Shown: piece by piece, positions 42,842-51,984 of the stretch
Position numbering within the stretch: the stretch's first letter is position 1
Layout: each line of letters starts with the position of its first letter
DNA from: UBA3210 sp963610315
GTDB taxonomy: Bacteria > Bacillota_I > Bacilli_A > RFN20 > CAG-449
Reading direction: 5' to 3'
Length of the DNA stretch: 64,000 nt
NCBI GenBank assembly: GCA_963610315.1
Contig: CAVDMV010000004.1
Coordinates: 1 to 64,000 of the forward strand
Translations under genes and position numbers: made by a program
The notes under the pieces: generated by a model
The model's input: the letters and a program-made list of their open reading frames with translations, nothing else
Database searches by the model: none
What the model was told of the DNA's origin: nothing

Positions 42842-43831
42842 ATGATTAAAGTAGTAGTTGATATTAACGGGGGAGATAATGAACCGTCTTTAATGATTAA
42901 AGGCATTCTTCAAGCAATAAACGAAAATAAAGATTTAAAAGTAGTTATTGCTGGACAAGAAGAAGTTATTTTAGATGTATTAAAGAATGAAAATTATTCT
43001 CAAGATCAAATTGAAATTTTACCTGCAGAAGATATTGTCACTAATTACGATATGCCTGCAATGGTATTAAAACAAAAACCTAATTCTAGTTTAGTTAAAG
43101 GTATGAGATATCTAAAAGAGCATGATGACGCTTCTGGAATAGTTTGTATCGGAAATACTGGTGCTGTATTAGCTAGCGCGATGTTTGTGGTAGGTAGAAT
43201 TAATCATTGTCGACCAACTTTAGCGACATTACTCCCTAATGCAGTAGGTGGATATATGATTCTTGCCGACTGCGGCGCGAATGTTGATACTAGTGAAGAA
43301 CAATTATTAAATTTTGCGAAAATGGGTGTAACTTATGCTAAAGCTACTGGAATTTCTTCTCCTAAAGTAGGCTTACTTTCAAATGGTAAAGAAGATAAAA
43401 AAGGTAATGAAGTAACAAAAAATGCGAATGCATTATTACGTGAATCAAATTTAAATTTTGTTGGTAACATCGAAGGAAGTAATGCATTAAGTGGTGAATG
43501 TGATGTTTTAGTAAGTGATGGTTTTGCAGGAAATATCTTATTAAAAAATATTGAAGGTGTCGCGAAAACTATTATTAAAGAAATGTATATTCAATTAAAG
43601 GAAGCTAAAAGTGAAGAAGAAGCTAAAGTTATTAAAAATTTAATTGATAAAATCATGGCAAAATACAATTTTAATGATCTTGGAGGAGCAATCTTACTTG
43701 GAGTAAATAAAATCGTTGTTAAAGGTCATGGTGCCGCGACAGATAAAACAATTGTATCGACATTAAAGATGGTCTATGACCTAAGTAAAAATAATCTAAT
43801 TGAAAACATGAAAAATATTTTAGAAGGTTAA
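42842..43831 (+). CDS. plsX: Phosphate acyltransferase PlsX
   Basis: A 329-residue enzyme making acyl-phosphate from acyl-ACP for the PlsY step of phospholipid synthesis. Typical blocks: VDINGGDNEPSLMIKGI (most members have VDAMGGD), CIGNTGAVLASAMFVVGRI, LPNAVGGYMILADCGANVD and DGFAGNILLKNIEG. Slightly unusual is Ile-Asn in place of Ala-Met in the first motif. The operon fakA-plsX gives two routes to acyl-phosphate. A terminator hairpin begins within its last codons. Confidence 0.95.
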   Translation: MIKVVVDINGGDNEPSLMIKGILQAINENKDLKVVIAGQEEVILDVLKNENYSQDQIEILPAEDIVTNYDMPAMVLKQKPNSSLVKGMRYLKEHDDASGIVCIGNTGAVLASAMFVVGRINHCRPTLATLLPNAVGGYMILADCGANVDTSEEQLLNFAKMGVTYAKATGISSPKVGLLSNGKEDKKGNEVTKNANALLRESNLNFVGNIEGSNALSGECDVLVSDGFAGNILLKNIEGVAKTIIKEMYIQLKEAKSEEEAKVIKNLIDKIMAKYNFNDLGGAILLGVNKIVVKGHGAATDKTIVSTLKMVYDLSKNNLIENMKNILEG

Positions 43832-43862
43832 ATTTCTTTACAAGAAATTAACCTTTTTTTTA
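43824..43862 (+). terminator. Terminator after plsX
   Basis: AAGGTTAAATTTCTT (43824-43838) pairs with AAGAAATTAACCTT (43842-43855) with one bulge, followed by six or more T. The stem includes the plsX stop codon. Confidence 0.85.
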
Positions 43863-43899
43863 ATATTGTATTAACGATAAAATAAACGGAGGTAAAACT

Positions 43900-46704
43900 A
43901 TGTTAAGACTTAGTAATATCACTAAAACTTATAAATCTGGAGAAACGACTGTCCAAGCTTTAAAAGGTATAAGTCTTTCTTTTAGAAAAAATGAATTCGT
44001 ATCTATTTTAGGTCCTTCTGGATGTGGAAAAACTACAACTTTAAATATTATCGGAGGACTTGATAAATATACTTCTGGTGATCTTTTTATTGGAGGAGTA
44101 TCAACTAAAGATTTTAAAGATAGAGATTGGGATGTTTATCGAAACCATCGTATCGGTTTTATTTTCCAAAGCTATAACTTAATTCCTCATCAAACAGTAC
44201 TAGGTAACGTTGAACTTGCTTTAACTATTTCTGGAATTTCTAAAAAAGAAAGAATTGAAAAAGCTAAGAAAGCGTTAGATAAAGTCGGCTTAAGTGATAA
44301 ATATTATAAATTACCTAACCAATTATCTGGTGGACAATGTCAAAGAGTCGCGATCGCGCGAGCTTTAGTTAATGAACCAGAGATTCTTCTCGCGGATGAA
44401 CCTACTGGTGCGCTTGATACAGAAACTTCTCTTCAAATCATGGAATTAATTAAAGAGATATCAAAAGAAAAATTAGTTATCATGGTTACTCATAATCCTG
44501 ATTTAGCTTATAAATATTCAACTCGTATTATCTCTTTATTGGATGGAGAAGTAGAAAGTGATACAAATCCTTTTAGTGAAGAAGATGAAATTAAAGAATG
44601 TGAAAAAATTAAATTAGACACGGGATATAACGAAGAAACGGCATCTAAAGAAAAAGCAAAGATGTCACTTTGGACCGCGATTAAGTTATCTGCGAAGAAC
44701 TTATTTACGAAAAGAAAAAGAACTGCTTTAGTTTCTCTAGCTGGTTCTATCGGTATTGTTGGAGTATCAATGGTCCTCGCGGTTAGTTCAGGAGTACAAG
44801 GTTATATTACTTCAATGCAAGATGATATGTTATCAGGTTATCCAATAACAATCGCGGAATCAAGTTATGATTTAACTTCAATGATGTCAGGGTCTTCATC
44901 TCGAGATGCAATCACAAAACTAGAAGTACAAGACGGAAAAGTAAATGTTAACAAGATGGTTGAATATCTTCTTGAGATGAGTAAATCTCAACAAGATTTA
45001 TTAGTCTCTAATGAAATTGATGAAAATTATATTAAGTTCATAAAAGATATGCCTTCAAGTTATTACGCGGCGATTAATTATGAATATGGCATTAATCCAA
45101 CTAATAATATCTATACTTCCTTTAAAGCGAGAAGAGATGGAGAAAGTAAAACTCAATCATTATCTTCAATTCTAGAAAATTATAAAGCTGTATTAGATTC
45201 AACTGATGAATATAAATCTTTATCGACTTATATTGATATGTTCGCGAATAGTATCGCACAAGCACCAGGTAATACTGATTACGTTCTTTCTCAATATGAT
45301 GTTTTAGAAGGTAAAGTAGCTACTAAAGCAAATGAAGTAATGCTTGTAGTATCGAAAAAGACTGAACTTGCCGATGTTCTTTTTGGTGAGATGGGCTATT
45401 ATGCACAAGATGAATTCTTATCATTATGCTATAAAGCTGCGGATGAAACAGAACAAAATAAAAACAATAACTATGATGAAGATTTATTAAAATATCGTTT
45501 TACATATGAAGAAATCATGGATAAATCATTCTATTATTTACCAAATGATATGATTTATACAAAAAATAATAATCCTTTAAGTGGGGTTGAATTTGATTAC
45601 ACTTATTCTATGAATGATGAAGCAGCTTCTTCTCAAGGTGTTGAATTAAAAGTAGTTGGTATTCTTAGACCAAAAGATTCAATTTCTTATGGATGTTTAT
45701 CATCAGGCTTTTATTACACAGAAGCTTTTACAAATTTATATTTAAAAGATAATTTAAATTCTGAAATATCCACTTTTATTAATTCTAAAGATGGTAAACA
45801 AATTACAAGTGGATCATATTCTACAACAGTTGGTGAACAAAAATTTACAATCGAATCAGGTGTAGCTTATGATTTAGAATATGAATACGATAAATATGAT
45901 GCTTCAGGTAATAAAACTAAGGAAACAGCAAGTAAGCGTTGCTTTATTGGTGATTCTAACCAAGCTAGTTCCTTATTAGGCATTATTAGTAGTTACATGC
46001 CAGGGAGTGGAGGATCTTCTTCTAGCGTTAACAATATGAAGACATTATCTTCTCGTAGCGTAGGAGGAATAGATATTCCTAATGAAATAAGCGTCTATCC
46101 ATTAAATTTTGATTCAAAATATCTAGTTACTGATTATTTAGATAAATGGAACGCTCATGAAGATATTACTTTAAGTGATGGTTCTATTATTTCATATAAT
46201 AATTATTCAACTGATAAAGATGGTAAAGCGATTACTAGATCAGAAATTAAATATACTGATACAATCGGATTAATTATTACATTGATTAATACTTTAATTA
46301 ATGTCGTTTCAATTTCATTAATTTGCTTCACTGCCTTATCTTTAGTTGTTTCAACGGTTATGATTGGTATTATTACTTATGTATCAGTTGTAGAAAGAAT
46401 AAAAGAAATTGGTGTTATTAGATCTCTTGGTGGTCGAAAGAGAGATGTATCTAACTTATTTATCGCTGAAACTGTTATTATCGGTTTAGTTAGCGGCATC
46501 TTTGGTATCGGTATAACTTATGTTGCCTCTGCAATTGTTAATGTTTCTTTATATGATATGGCAGGATTTAATGTATGCGCATTACCTGCTTCTCAAGCAT
46601 TCATCATGATCGGTGTCAGCGTATTATTAACATTAATCTCTGGCTTATTCCCAGCGAGAAGTGCCGCGAGAAAAGACCCAGTTGTCGCATTAAGAACTGA
46701 ATAA
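43900..46704 (+). CDS. ABC transporter with fused ATPase and FtsX-type permease (MacB-like)
   Basis: A 934-residue fusion. The N-terminal ATPase (about 1-225) has GPSGCGKTTTLNIIGG, LSGGQCQRVAIARAL and LLADEPTGALD. A linker leads to the first membrane segment (TALVSLAGSIGIVGVSMVLAVSSG, about 275-300), then a large extracytoplasmic part (about 305-785), then three membrane segments at the C-terminus with the FtsX motif ERIKEIGVIRSLGGRKRDVSNLF and PARSAARKDPV. This domain order is that of MacB, but the outer region is about twice the size and is not the MacB periplasmic fold I know. Substrate unknown; surface stress, peptide or lipoprotein handling is possible. AAACGGAGG precedes the ATG. Single gene between terminators. 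Confidence 0.92.
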   Translation: MLRLSNITKTYKSGETTVQALKGISLSFRKNEFVSILGPSGCGKTTTLNIIGGLDKYTSGDLFIGGVSTKDFKDRDWDVYRNHRIGFIFQSYNLIPHQTVLGNVELALTISGISKKERIEKAKKALDKVGLSDKYYKLPNQLSGGQCQRVAIARALVNEPEILLADEPTGALDTETSLQIMELIKEISKEKLVIMVTHNPDLAYKYSTRIISLLDGEVESDTNPFSEEDEIKECEKIKLDTGYNEETASKEKAKMSLWTAIKLSAKNLFTKRKRTALVSLAGSIGIVGVSMVLAVSSGVQGYITSMQDDMLSGYPITIAESSYDLTSMMSGSSSRDAITKLEVQDGKVNVNKMVEYLLEMSKSQQDLLVSNEIDENYIKFIKDMPSSYYAAINYEYGINPTNNIYTSFKARRDGESKTQSLSSILENYKAVLDSTDEYKSLSTYIDMFANSIAQAPGNTDYVLSQYDVLEGKVATKANEVMLVVSKKTELADVLFGEMGYYAQDEFLSLCYKAADETEQNKNNNYDEDLLKYRFTYEEIMDKSFYYLPNDMIYTKNNNPLSGVEFDYTYSMNDEAASSQGVELKVVGILRPKDSISYGCLSSGFYYTEAFTNLYLKDNLNSEISTFINSKDGKQITSGSYSTTVGEQKFTIESGVAYDLEYEYDKYDASGNKTKETASKRCFIGDSNQASSLLGIISSYMPGSGGSSSSVNNMKTLSSRSVGGIDIPNEISVYPLNFDSKYLVTDYLDKWNAHEDITLSDGSIISYNNYSTDKDGKAITRSEIKYTDTIGLIITLINTLINVVSISLICFTALSLVVSTVMIGIITYVSVVERIKEIGVIRSLGGRKRDVSNLFIAETVIIGLVSGIFGIGITYVASAIVNVSLYDMAGFNVCALPASQAFIMIGVSVLLTLISGLFPARSAARKDPVVALRTE

Positions 46705-46709
46705 TAAAC

Positions 46710-46746
46710 AAGGTGCAATAAAATTGCTTATTGCACTTTTTTTACA
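46710..46746 (+). terminator. Terminator after the fusion transporter gene
   Basis: AAGGTGCAATAA and TTATTGCACTTT arms with a 6-base loop, followed by a T-run. Confidence 0.9.
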
Positions 46747-46776
46747 ACTGTATAAAATATAATTAATAGGAGATAA

Positions 46777-47676
46777 ATGTTTATGAAAGAAATAGTAATT
46801 AAATCAAGCGATGGTTATGAACTTAACGTCCATGCTTTTGAAGTAGAAAATCCAAAAGGATATATTCAACTTCTTCACGGCATGGAAGAACATCAAGAAA
46901 GATATGAGCCTCTTGCAAAAGTTTTAAATGATGCAGGTTATACTTTCTTTACTTCTGATATGCGTGGACATGGTTTTAAAGCACCAAAACTAGGTTATTT
47001 TAAAGAAAAAGAAGGTTATAAATATTTATTAGAAGACTATAAGACTATTACTAAATATATTAAAGATACATATAAAGTTGATAAAGTAATTATCTTCGCT
47101 CATTCAATGGGTACAATTACAACGAGAAACTTATTGATGAGTGAATCAAAAGATTACGAGAAAGTTATTCTTTCTGGTTATCCTTGTCCTCAACCAGCGG
47201 CAGGAATAGGAATTATAGTTGCAAGCATCATACAAAAATTCCATGGTGGAGAATATCATTCAAAGTTCTTACAAAATCTCGCGATTGGAGGATTTAATAA
47301 GAAAGTAGAAAATCCACGTACCGACTTAGATTGGTTAAGCTTTGATGAAGAAAATGTCGATAAATATATTCGTGATCCTTTCTGCGGACATGGATTCACT
47401 TGTTCAGCTTTAAATGATTTATTCCATTTAACAAAGTATATGTCTAAAGCAAGTTTATATCATGATGTAAATAAAGATTTACCTATTCTTCTTTTAAGAG
47501 GAGATTCAGATCCTTGTACAGGATTTGATAAGGGGGCAATAAAATCTAAAAAAGTTCTTACAAAAGCTGGATTTAATAATATAAAAGAAGTTAAGTATGA
47601 AACAATGCGTCACGAAATCTTAAATGAAAAAGAAAAAGAAAAAGTTTATAGTGATGTATTAAATTTCTTAGGCTAA
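46777..47676 (+). CDS. Alpha/beta hydrolase, monoacylglycerol lipase/lysophospholipase-like
   Basis: A 299-residue serine hydrolase. Seen: the oxyanion region LLHGMEEHQERYEPLA, the DMRGHGFK strand, the nucleophile elbow IIFAHSMGTITTR (Ser in H-S-M-G), the acid in LLLRGDSDPCTG and the terminal His in MRHEILNEKEKEKVY. The H-G-x-x-E-H-x-x-R-Y pattern is typical of the PldB/monoglyceride lipase group (Hydrolase_4). Lipid esters are the likely substrates, inferred from the group. No signal peptide, so cytoplasmic. AGGAG precedes the ATG at 46777; the next ATG two codons on is possible. Confidence 0.9.
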   Translation: MFMKEIVIKSSDGYELNVHAFEVENPKGYIQLLHGMEEHQERYEPLAKVLNDAGYTFFTSDMRGHGFKAPKLGYFKEKEGYKYLLEDYKTITKYIKDTYKVDKVIIFAHSMGTITTRNLLMSESKDYEKVILSGYPCPQPAAGIGIIVASIIQKFHGGEYHSKFLQNLAIGGFNKKVENPRTDLDWLSFDEENVDKYIRDPFCGHGFTCSALNDLFHLTKYMSKASLYHDVNKDLPILLLRGDSDPCTGFDKGAIKSKKVLTKAGFNNIKEVKYETMRHEILNEKEKEKVYSDVLNFLG

Positions 47677-47680
47677 GAAA

Positions 47681-47722
47681 AAAAGACTGTTAGAAACCTC
47701 AAAGTTAATAACAGTCTTTTGT
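47681..47722. terminator. Terminator between the hydrolase gene and mntP
   Basis: AAAAGACTGTTA and TAACAGTCTTTT arms with an 18-base loop, A-run and T-run outside, able to stop both converging transcripts. Confidence 0.85.
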
Positions 47723-47727
47723 TTTGC

Positions 47728-48393
47728 TTAAAAATGAAATAGAACTTGTAAACCAGAAACTACATCACTGAAGTTAGTAAAATAAATTTCGAGTCCAATC
47801 GCGATAAGAATAATTCCTCCGGCAATGGTGGCTTTGTTTGAAAATATTGTACCGAATTTTTTACCGATGAATACTGCCGCGACACTAATTGCGAAGGTGA
47901 CAATACCAACAATACCGAAAGTTAAATAAGCGTCTAAAGGAGTTCTTTCACCATAAATAATACCTACGCTTAAAGCATCAATACTAGTTGCGATTGCTTG
48001 AATGAATAAAGTTTTAATTGTTAATTCTTTAATAGATACTTCTTCATTTTTATTTTCTTCTATATTCTTTTTAGCTTCTTTTCCTTCTTTAATTCCTTCA
48101 ATAATCATCTTAATACCTAAGAAAGAAAGAATAATTAAAGCAATCCAAGGAACTAAGTATGAGAATACTCTAGAGAAATTTTCTCCTAAAAAAGAATTAA
48201 AGACTGTAACAGCGAGATATCCGAGTACTGGCATTAATATTTGGAATACTCCAAAAAATGATGCGATTAAGAATATCTTCCTTAATTTCATTTTTGGTTC
48301 AGCTAAACCATTTGCCATTGATACTGCGCAGGCATCCATCGCGAGTCCTGCTCCGAGTCCAATTGCAGTAATAATAAATAAAAACACTTCCAT
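47728..48393 (-). CDS. mntP: Manganese efflux pump MntP
   Basis: A 221-residue six-span membrane protein exporting Mn2+. Two homologous halves are seen, each with the conserved acidic motif: GLGAGLAMDACAVSMANGL near the start and IQAIATSIDALSVGIIYG in the middle. A charged cytoplasmic loop (about 95-125) separates them. The ATG follows a GGGGATC site. A probable manganese riboswitch precedes it, fitting the function. The LysE superfamily fold is inferred from the family. Confidence 0.95.
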   Translation of the reverse strand: MEVFLFIITAIGLGAGLAMDACAVSMANGLAEPKMKLRKIFLIASFFGVFQILMPVLGYLAVTVFNSFLGENFSRVFSYLVPWIALIILSFLGIKMIIEGIKEGKEAKKNIEENKNEEVSIKELTIKTLFIQAIATSIDALSVGIIYGERTPLDAYLTFGIVGIVTFAISVAAVFIGKKFGTIFSNKATIAGGIILIAIGLEIYFTNFSDVVSGLQVLFHF

Positions 48394-48421
48394 TTGATGA
48401 TCCCCTTATCTAAATGTTTCC

Positions 48422-48548
48422 AAAAAGAAAGACTTATGCAAAAAACAAAAAGTCTTTCACATAAGTCTCGTTAATTAAGATTGAACCTGAGTTTCCTCAG
48501 TATGTAGGCCAATCACTCTATTGAGCTAACTACTCTCTTACTGAACGT
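48422..48548 (-). ncRNA. Probable yybP-ykoY manganese riboswitch with terminator, upstream of mntP
   Basis: On the minus strand a short P1 helix (TAAGA/TCTTA, about 48540 and 48477) encloses GAGTAG (L1-like, 48535-48530) and CCTACATAC (L3-like) followed by a CTGAGG-AAA-CTCAG hairpin. Downstream AGACTTAT and ATAAGTCT (48468-48430) form a terminator ending in TTCTTTTT. The GAGTA/ACATAC pair and the gene it precedes match the manganese-sensing class, although the usual GGGGAGUA is AGAGAGTA here. Confidence 0.6.
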
Positions 48549-48549
48549 A

Positions 48550-48578
48550 ATTATATCAATATAGTTAGCTTATTTCAA
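48550..48578 (-). promoter_or_regulatory. Promoter of mntP and its riboswitch
   Basis: Minus strand TTGAAA (48578-48573), 17-base spacer, TATAAT (48555-48550), directly upstream of the riboswitch. The rest of the gap to 48703 shows nothing further. Confidence 0.75.
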
Positions 48579-48703
48579 TAAATAAATTATCTATTGGTTG
48601 TTGTAACTAATTAGCTTTTATTACCTTTATTAACTTAATTGTATTGTTATCGAATCTAGAATAAAGTAGAAAAGCAGGCTCATCAATAGACATAGTGCCT
48701 TTA

Positions 48704-49240
48704 TTATGATTGCTCTATTTTAGTAATTGTTACATTTGCCTTTCCAATAGGTAAATTAGTCGTATCATCAACAAAATAATGAGTCATTTCAATTAATATT
48801 CCTTCACTATTCCAAGAATAACTTTCAGTATATTGGGAATTTTTTAATAGAGAATAGTCTTCAACTTTAATTTTATCTTTAAATACATAATATGTTTTCA
48901 TATCAGCATTGTTAGTATAAATGATATAATCTCGTAAAATAAAGTTAAGTTCTAAATAATCCGCGATTGCTTTTTCATACGTATTAAAAGTTTTATAATC
49001 GGCTAGATCATAATAAAATCCATAAATAGAAGATGTGTGTATTTTTAAATTAATATCATTGCTAACACTAGAATTTAAATTTTCATATGTCCCTTTAAGA
49101 TTATAGTACTGAGATTCTTCTCTTCTATTTTTTAAAAATGCAATTCCTGTTCTAACAAAATCCTCATGACTAACAACATTACTGCAACTAGATAATAGCA
49201 ATAAAGGAAAGATTAATAAATTTATTAATTTATATTTCAT
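48704..49240 (-). CDS. Small surface lipoprotein, paralogue of its neighbour
   Basis: A 178-residue lipoprotein of unknown function. Signal peptide with lipobox LSSC (C19). The mature part is rich in Tyr, Asn and beta-prone segments. It resembles the next upstream lipoprotein in three places: an early FVRTGIAFLKNR block against FALKGIECINR, a following K-G-T/T-G-T strand, and a late YSWNSEGILIEM block against FTWNSYGLLEYL. They are therefore likely ancient duplicates. It is the last gene of a three-gene unit with the secreted protease and starts 5 bases after its paralogue. Confidence 0.75.
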   Translation of the reverse strand: MKYKLINLLIFPLLLLSSCSNVVSHEDFVRTGIAFLKNRREESQYYNLKGTYENLNSSVSNDINLKIHTSSIYGFYYDLADYKTFNTYEKAIADYLELNFILRDYIIYTNNADMKTYYVFKDKIKVEDYSLLKNSQYTESYSWNSEGILIEMTHYFVDDTTNLPIGKANVTITKIEQS

Positions 49241-49245
49241 ACTAA

Positions 49246-49815
49246 TTACTCCTCATAAGAAAAATTTAATTTCAATACATAATAAATCATATTAAATTCA
49301 ACAGAACCTGTACTCGCGATTTCTAAATATTCTAATAATCCATAACTATTCCACGTAAATACATCAATATATGTTTCTCCACAATGATTTTCGAAACAAC
49401 CTTCGAAAAAATAACTCTTTTCGATCTTACATCCGTTTTCACTGGTAAAATATTTAACATCATTAAAATCATCTTCTATACAAAGATAATAATAAGGAGT
49501 TATTTCTCCTCTTATATGTGTTGATATATCATAATTTAGTTCGATTTTCGGATCATCTTCTATAACTATATCTTTATCCTTAACACTTCCGACGCGATTA
49601 ATTTGATTTATCTTATTTTCACGATAAAAAAATTGAGTCCCGGTAATTGTAACTTTGGTAAAATTGTCAACTCTATTAATACATTCAATACCCTTTAAAG
49701 CAAAATCAATATGTTTAACTTCTTTAAATCTATCTTTATCAGGAGAGGAATTACATGAAAAATTAGGAATCATTAAACATAAAAGTAAAAATATTTTTAT
49801 AAATTTATTCTTCAT
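49246..49815 (-). CDS. Small surface lipoprotein downstream of the S8 protease
   Basis: A 189-residue lipoprotein of unknown function. The longest frame opens at 49869 within the protease gene, but AGGAGGA lies just before the ATG at 49815, giving MKNKFIKIFLLLCLMIPNFSC with C21 at the lipobox. The mature part shows the same pattern as the next lipoprotein (see there) and contains several cysteines (GCKIEKS, GCFENHCGE). It starts 11 bases after the protease stop. A role as protease partner, inhibitor or substrate is possible but only inferred from the operon. Confidence 0.75.
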   Translation of the reverse strand: MKNKFIKIFLLLCLMIPNFSCNSSPDKDRFKEVKHIDFALKGIECINRVDNFTKVTITGTQFFYRENKINQINRVGSVKDKDIVIEDDPKIELNYDISTHIRGEITPYYYLCIEDDFNDVKYFTSENGCKIEKSYFFEGCFENHCGETYIDVFTWNSYGLLEYLEIASTGSVEFNMIYYVLKLNFSYEE

Positions 49816-49825
49816 AAAGTTCCTC

Positions 49826-51298
49826 CTAACTAAGTAACATATCATTATAATTAAATGATAATGTTCCATTTATATATGATGCATAATCTATATCTGATAA
49901 TACAATTATACCATTTGGTAATTTATAACTACCATTACTTGTTATATATACGATATCATAAAATGGAGTAAGTCCCATATCATAATTTAAATCTAATGTT
50001 GCATCACATTCTAAACATATACATTTAGAATTACTAATAGATCCTGGTTTTATAATATGAGGTGATGAACTTTTATAATATCCACATTCACATACATCTC
50101 CATGAGACTTTCTATCAATATATTTAAATGTATAAATATGTTTAGAACTCTTTTCTAATCCGCATACACACTTATATAAATGAGTTTTTGCATCATAAGT
50201 AACTTCATAGTTATGTTTAAAAGAAGTTTTAACTTCTCCACATATACATTTATATGTATGTAGATTATCAGTATGTTCATATACATAATTATGTTGATGA
50301 ATACTTTTTAAAGCTTTATAAGCATTAAGTCTACCACCTGTTACACATTTATCTTCTAAAGCATCAATTTTATCAACACTACTTAAGATAGCATCTTTTA
50401 ATTCACTTGTAGTTAAAGAAGGATTATTACTTAATAACAAGGCTGCAACGCCTGTAACCATTGGTGTAGACATCGAAGTTCCTGAATCAAATTTATAACC
50501 ACTTTTATCTACTCTAGTAGGAACGCATGAATAAATGTTATCTCCAGGAGCAAATAAATCTACAGAAGTTTTGCCATAATTTGAATAATCTGATTTTAAG
50601 TCATCGTATGAACTAGCACCTACTGTTATTACATTATTCGCATCAATACAAGCTGGATATCTTTTATAATCTCTAGATGAATGATCTAAATTGCACTTAT
50701 TATTTCCTGCAGAGCAAATAACTAGTCCATTAAATTTTTCAATCGCTTCTTTTAAAAAAACAATACTACTAAAATTATCTTCTTTACCACTTGAACTTAT
50801 ATTTAATATGTCTATACAATCTTTGGATGCTTGATTAATAGCTTCAATCTGATCTTTATAAGTACCACTATTTTCATTATTCATAACTCTATACGAAACT
50901 AACTCAATATTTGAGTAATTATTAACACTAGCAATAATGCCTGAAATATGTGTGCCATGTCCATCTTTGGATATATCTCCCTTAGAACTAAAACTGCTAT
51001 TATAAGTATAATTATGAAATGTATTTTCGTTACATAATGATTTTAAAGCATCATGATAATATTCAATACCTGTATCTAAAACACCAATTCTTATTGTTTT
51101 AGTTGGTCTAGATAATTCTAAAGCTTTGTTTAATTCAATTTTATTTTGACCCCATATTTTATAGCTTTCATCGTTATTTCCATCCAGAGTATCCATATTA
51201 GTTGAATTGGCTTCCATTAAATTGTTATTAATATTATCTATAGGTGAAAAATACAATAATCCCATTGTTAGGAATAAGGTAATATTTATTATATGCAT
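49826..51298 (-). CDS. Secreted subtilisin-like serine protease (S8) with CxCG repeats
   Basis: A 490-residue exported protease. The N-terminal hydrophobic segment (about 3-18) acts as signal peptide or anchor. The catalytic triad is D75 (GVLDTGIE), H114 (DGHGTHISG) and S275 (SGTSMSTPM); the oxyanion Asn is in CSAGNN. A typical inhibitory prodomain is very short or absent (only about 50 residues before the catalytic domain). Residues about 335-430 hold four or five repeats of an H-Y-x(n)-H-x3-Y-K-C-x-C-G kind (CICGEV, CVCGLE, CECGYY, CICLEC), which may bind zinc. The end is a short beta-rich tail. It heads an operon with two paralogous lipoproteins. Confidence 0.9.
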   Translation of the reverse strand: MHIINITLFLTMGLLYFSPIDNINNNLMEANSTNMDTLDGNNDESYKIWGQNKIELNKALELSRPTKTIRIGVLDTGIEYYHDALKSLCNENTFHNYTYNSSFSSKGDISKDGHGTHISGIIASVNNYSNIELVSYRVMNNENSGTYKDQIEAINQASKDCIDILNISSSGKEDNFSSIVFLKEAIEKFNGLVICSAGNNKCNLDHSSRDYKRYPACIDANNVITVGASSYDDLKSDYSNYGKTSVDLFAPGDNIYSCVPTRVDKSGYKFDSGTSMSTPMVTGVAALLLSNNPSLTTSELKDAILSSVDKIDALEDKCVTGGRLNAYKALKSIHQHNYVYEHTDNLHTYKCICGEVKTSFKHNYEVTYDAKTHLYKCVCGLEKSSKHIYTFKYIDRKSHGDVCECGYYKSSSPHIIKPGSISNSKCICLECDATLDLNYDMGLTPFYDIVYITSNGSYKLPNGIIVLSDIDYASYINGTLSFNYNDMLLS

Positions 51299-51343
51299 AC
51301 AACAATCCCCTTTTTTTGCACATTATAAGTTTTTTATTTACCT

Positions 51344-51372
51344 TTGTCAAATTTGAGTATTTTTATTATAAT
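51344..51372 (+). promoter_or_regulatory. Promoter of the orphan gene at 51392
   Basis: TTGTCA (51344-51349), 17-base spacer, TATAAT (51367-51372). Transcription would begin at about 51378, right at the GGAG ribosome site, leaving a very short leader. Confidence 0.65.
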
Positions 51373-51391
51373 ATTATGGAGAACAAAAATT

Positions 51392-51922
51392 ATGAAATTA
51401 TTTAGAAACGGAAATTACATTCATTTTGTAAATGATAACAATTTAAAGATAGGGAGTTTATCTCTTTATAACGTAGATAATATAAATGTTATTAAAGAGA
51501 TATCTTTATTAAAGAATTATCAAAAAGAGATCATTGATTATATTAATAATTACTATTATCCAGGCCTTATTATCTTTCCTTTAATTAGCGAATTAGATAA
51601 ATCTGATGAAAATTATAATAACTTACTAGATATGTTATTTTCTTTGAAAAATAATAAATTTTATTCTTTAGGATTATATCTAAATTTTAATTATGCTAAA
51701 TATGAAGTATTAATAAATTTTCCTTATTCAATTATTCAATGTGAATCATTATTGAATAATCATTTTAAAGAGGAAGTAAAATTTTCTATTTCTGAAACTA
51801 ATCATTTATCTTCTAAGCATCTAACAGGAGAAGATATTGTGATGCTACATGAAAAAAATCAAAAGAGTGATTTACAATCTAAAGAAGAAAATATTTGTGA
51901 TCGACACTGGGATGGCGCTTAA
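51392..51922 (+). CDS. Hypothetical cytoplasmic protein
   Basis: A 176-residue protein I do not recognise. The longest frame opens at 51344, inside the promoter; the ATG at 51392 has GGAG about 10 bases upstream and is preferred. It has no signal peptide or clear membrane span. Two short repeats of an I-x-F-P-x-S/L pattern (LIIFPLISELD and LINFPYSIIQC) and many Asn, Tyr and Leu residues suggest an alpha/beta domain; the C-terminal 45 residues are charged and end in CDRHWDGA. It lies alone between the divergent protease operon and the starch operon. Base composition is more AT-rich than its neighbours. Confidence 0.65.
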   Translation: MKLFRNGNYIHFVNDNNLKIGSLSLYNVDNINVIKEISLLKNYQKEIIDYINNYYYPGLIIFPLISELDKSDENYNNLLDMLFSLKNNKFYSLGLYLNFNYAKYEVLINFPYSIIQCESLLNNHFKEEVKFSISETNHLSSKHLTGEDIVMLHEKNQKSDLQSKEENICDRHWDGA

Positions 51923-51946
51923 ATAAGACTTTCGAAAAAATCGGTT

Positions 51947-51958
51947 CTTGTATACAAG
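51947..51958. promoter_or_regulatory. Palindromic operator CTTGTATACAAG upstream of the starch operon
   Basis: Identical to the palindrome at 7794-7805 upstream of ppdK. Here it ends 26 bases before the -35 element of the first promoter. A GntR-family regulator is the likely binder. Confidence 0.65.
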
Positions 51959-51984
51959 ATATTTTAATTTTTGCAAAAAAACGA

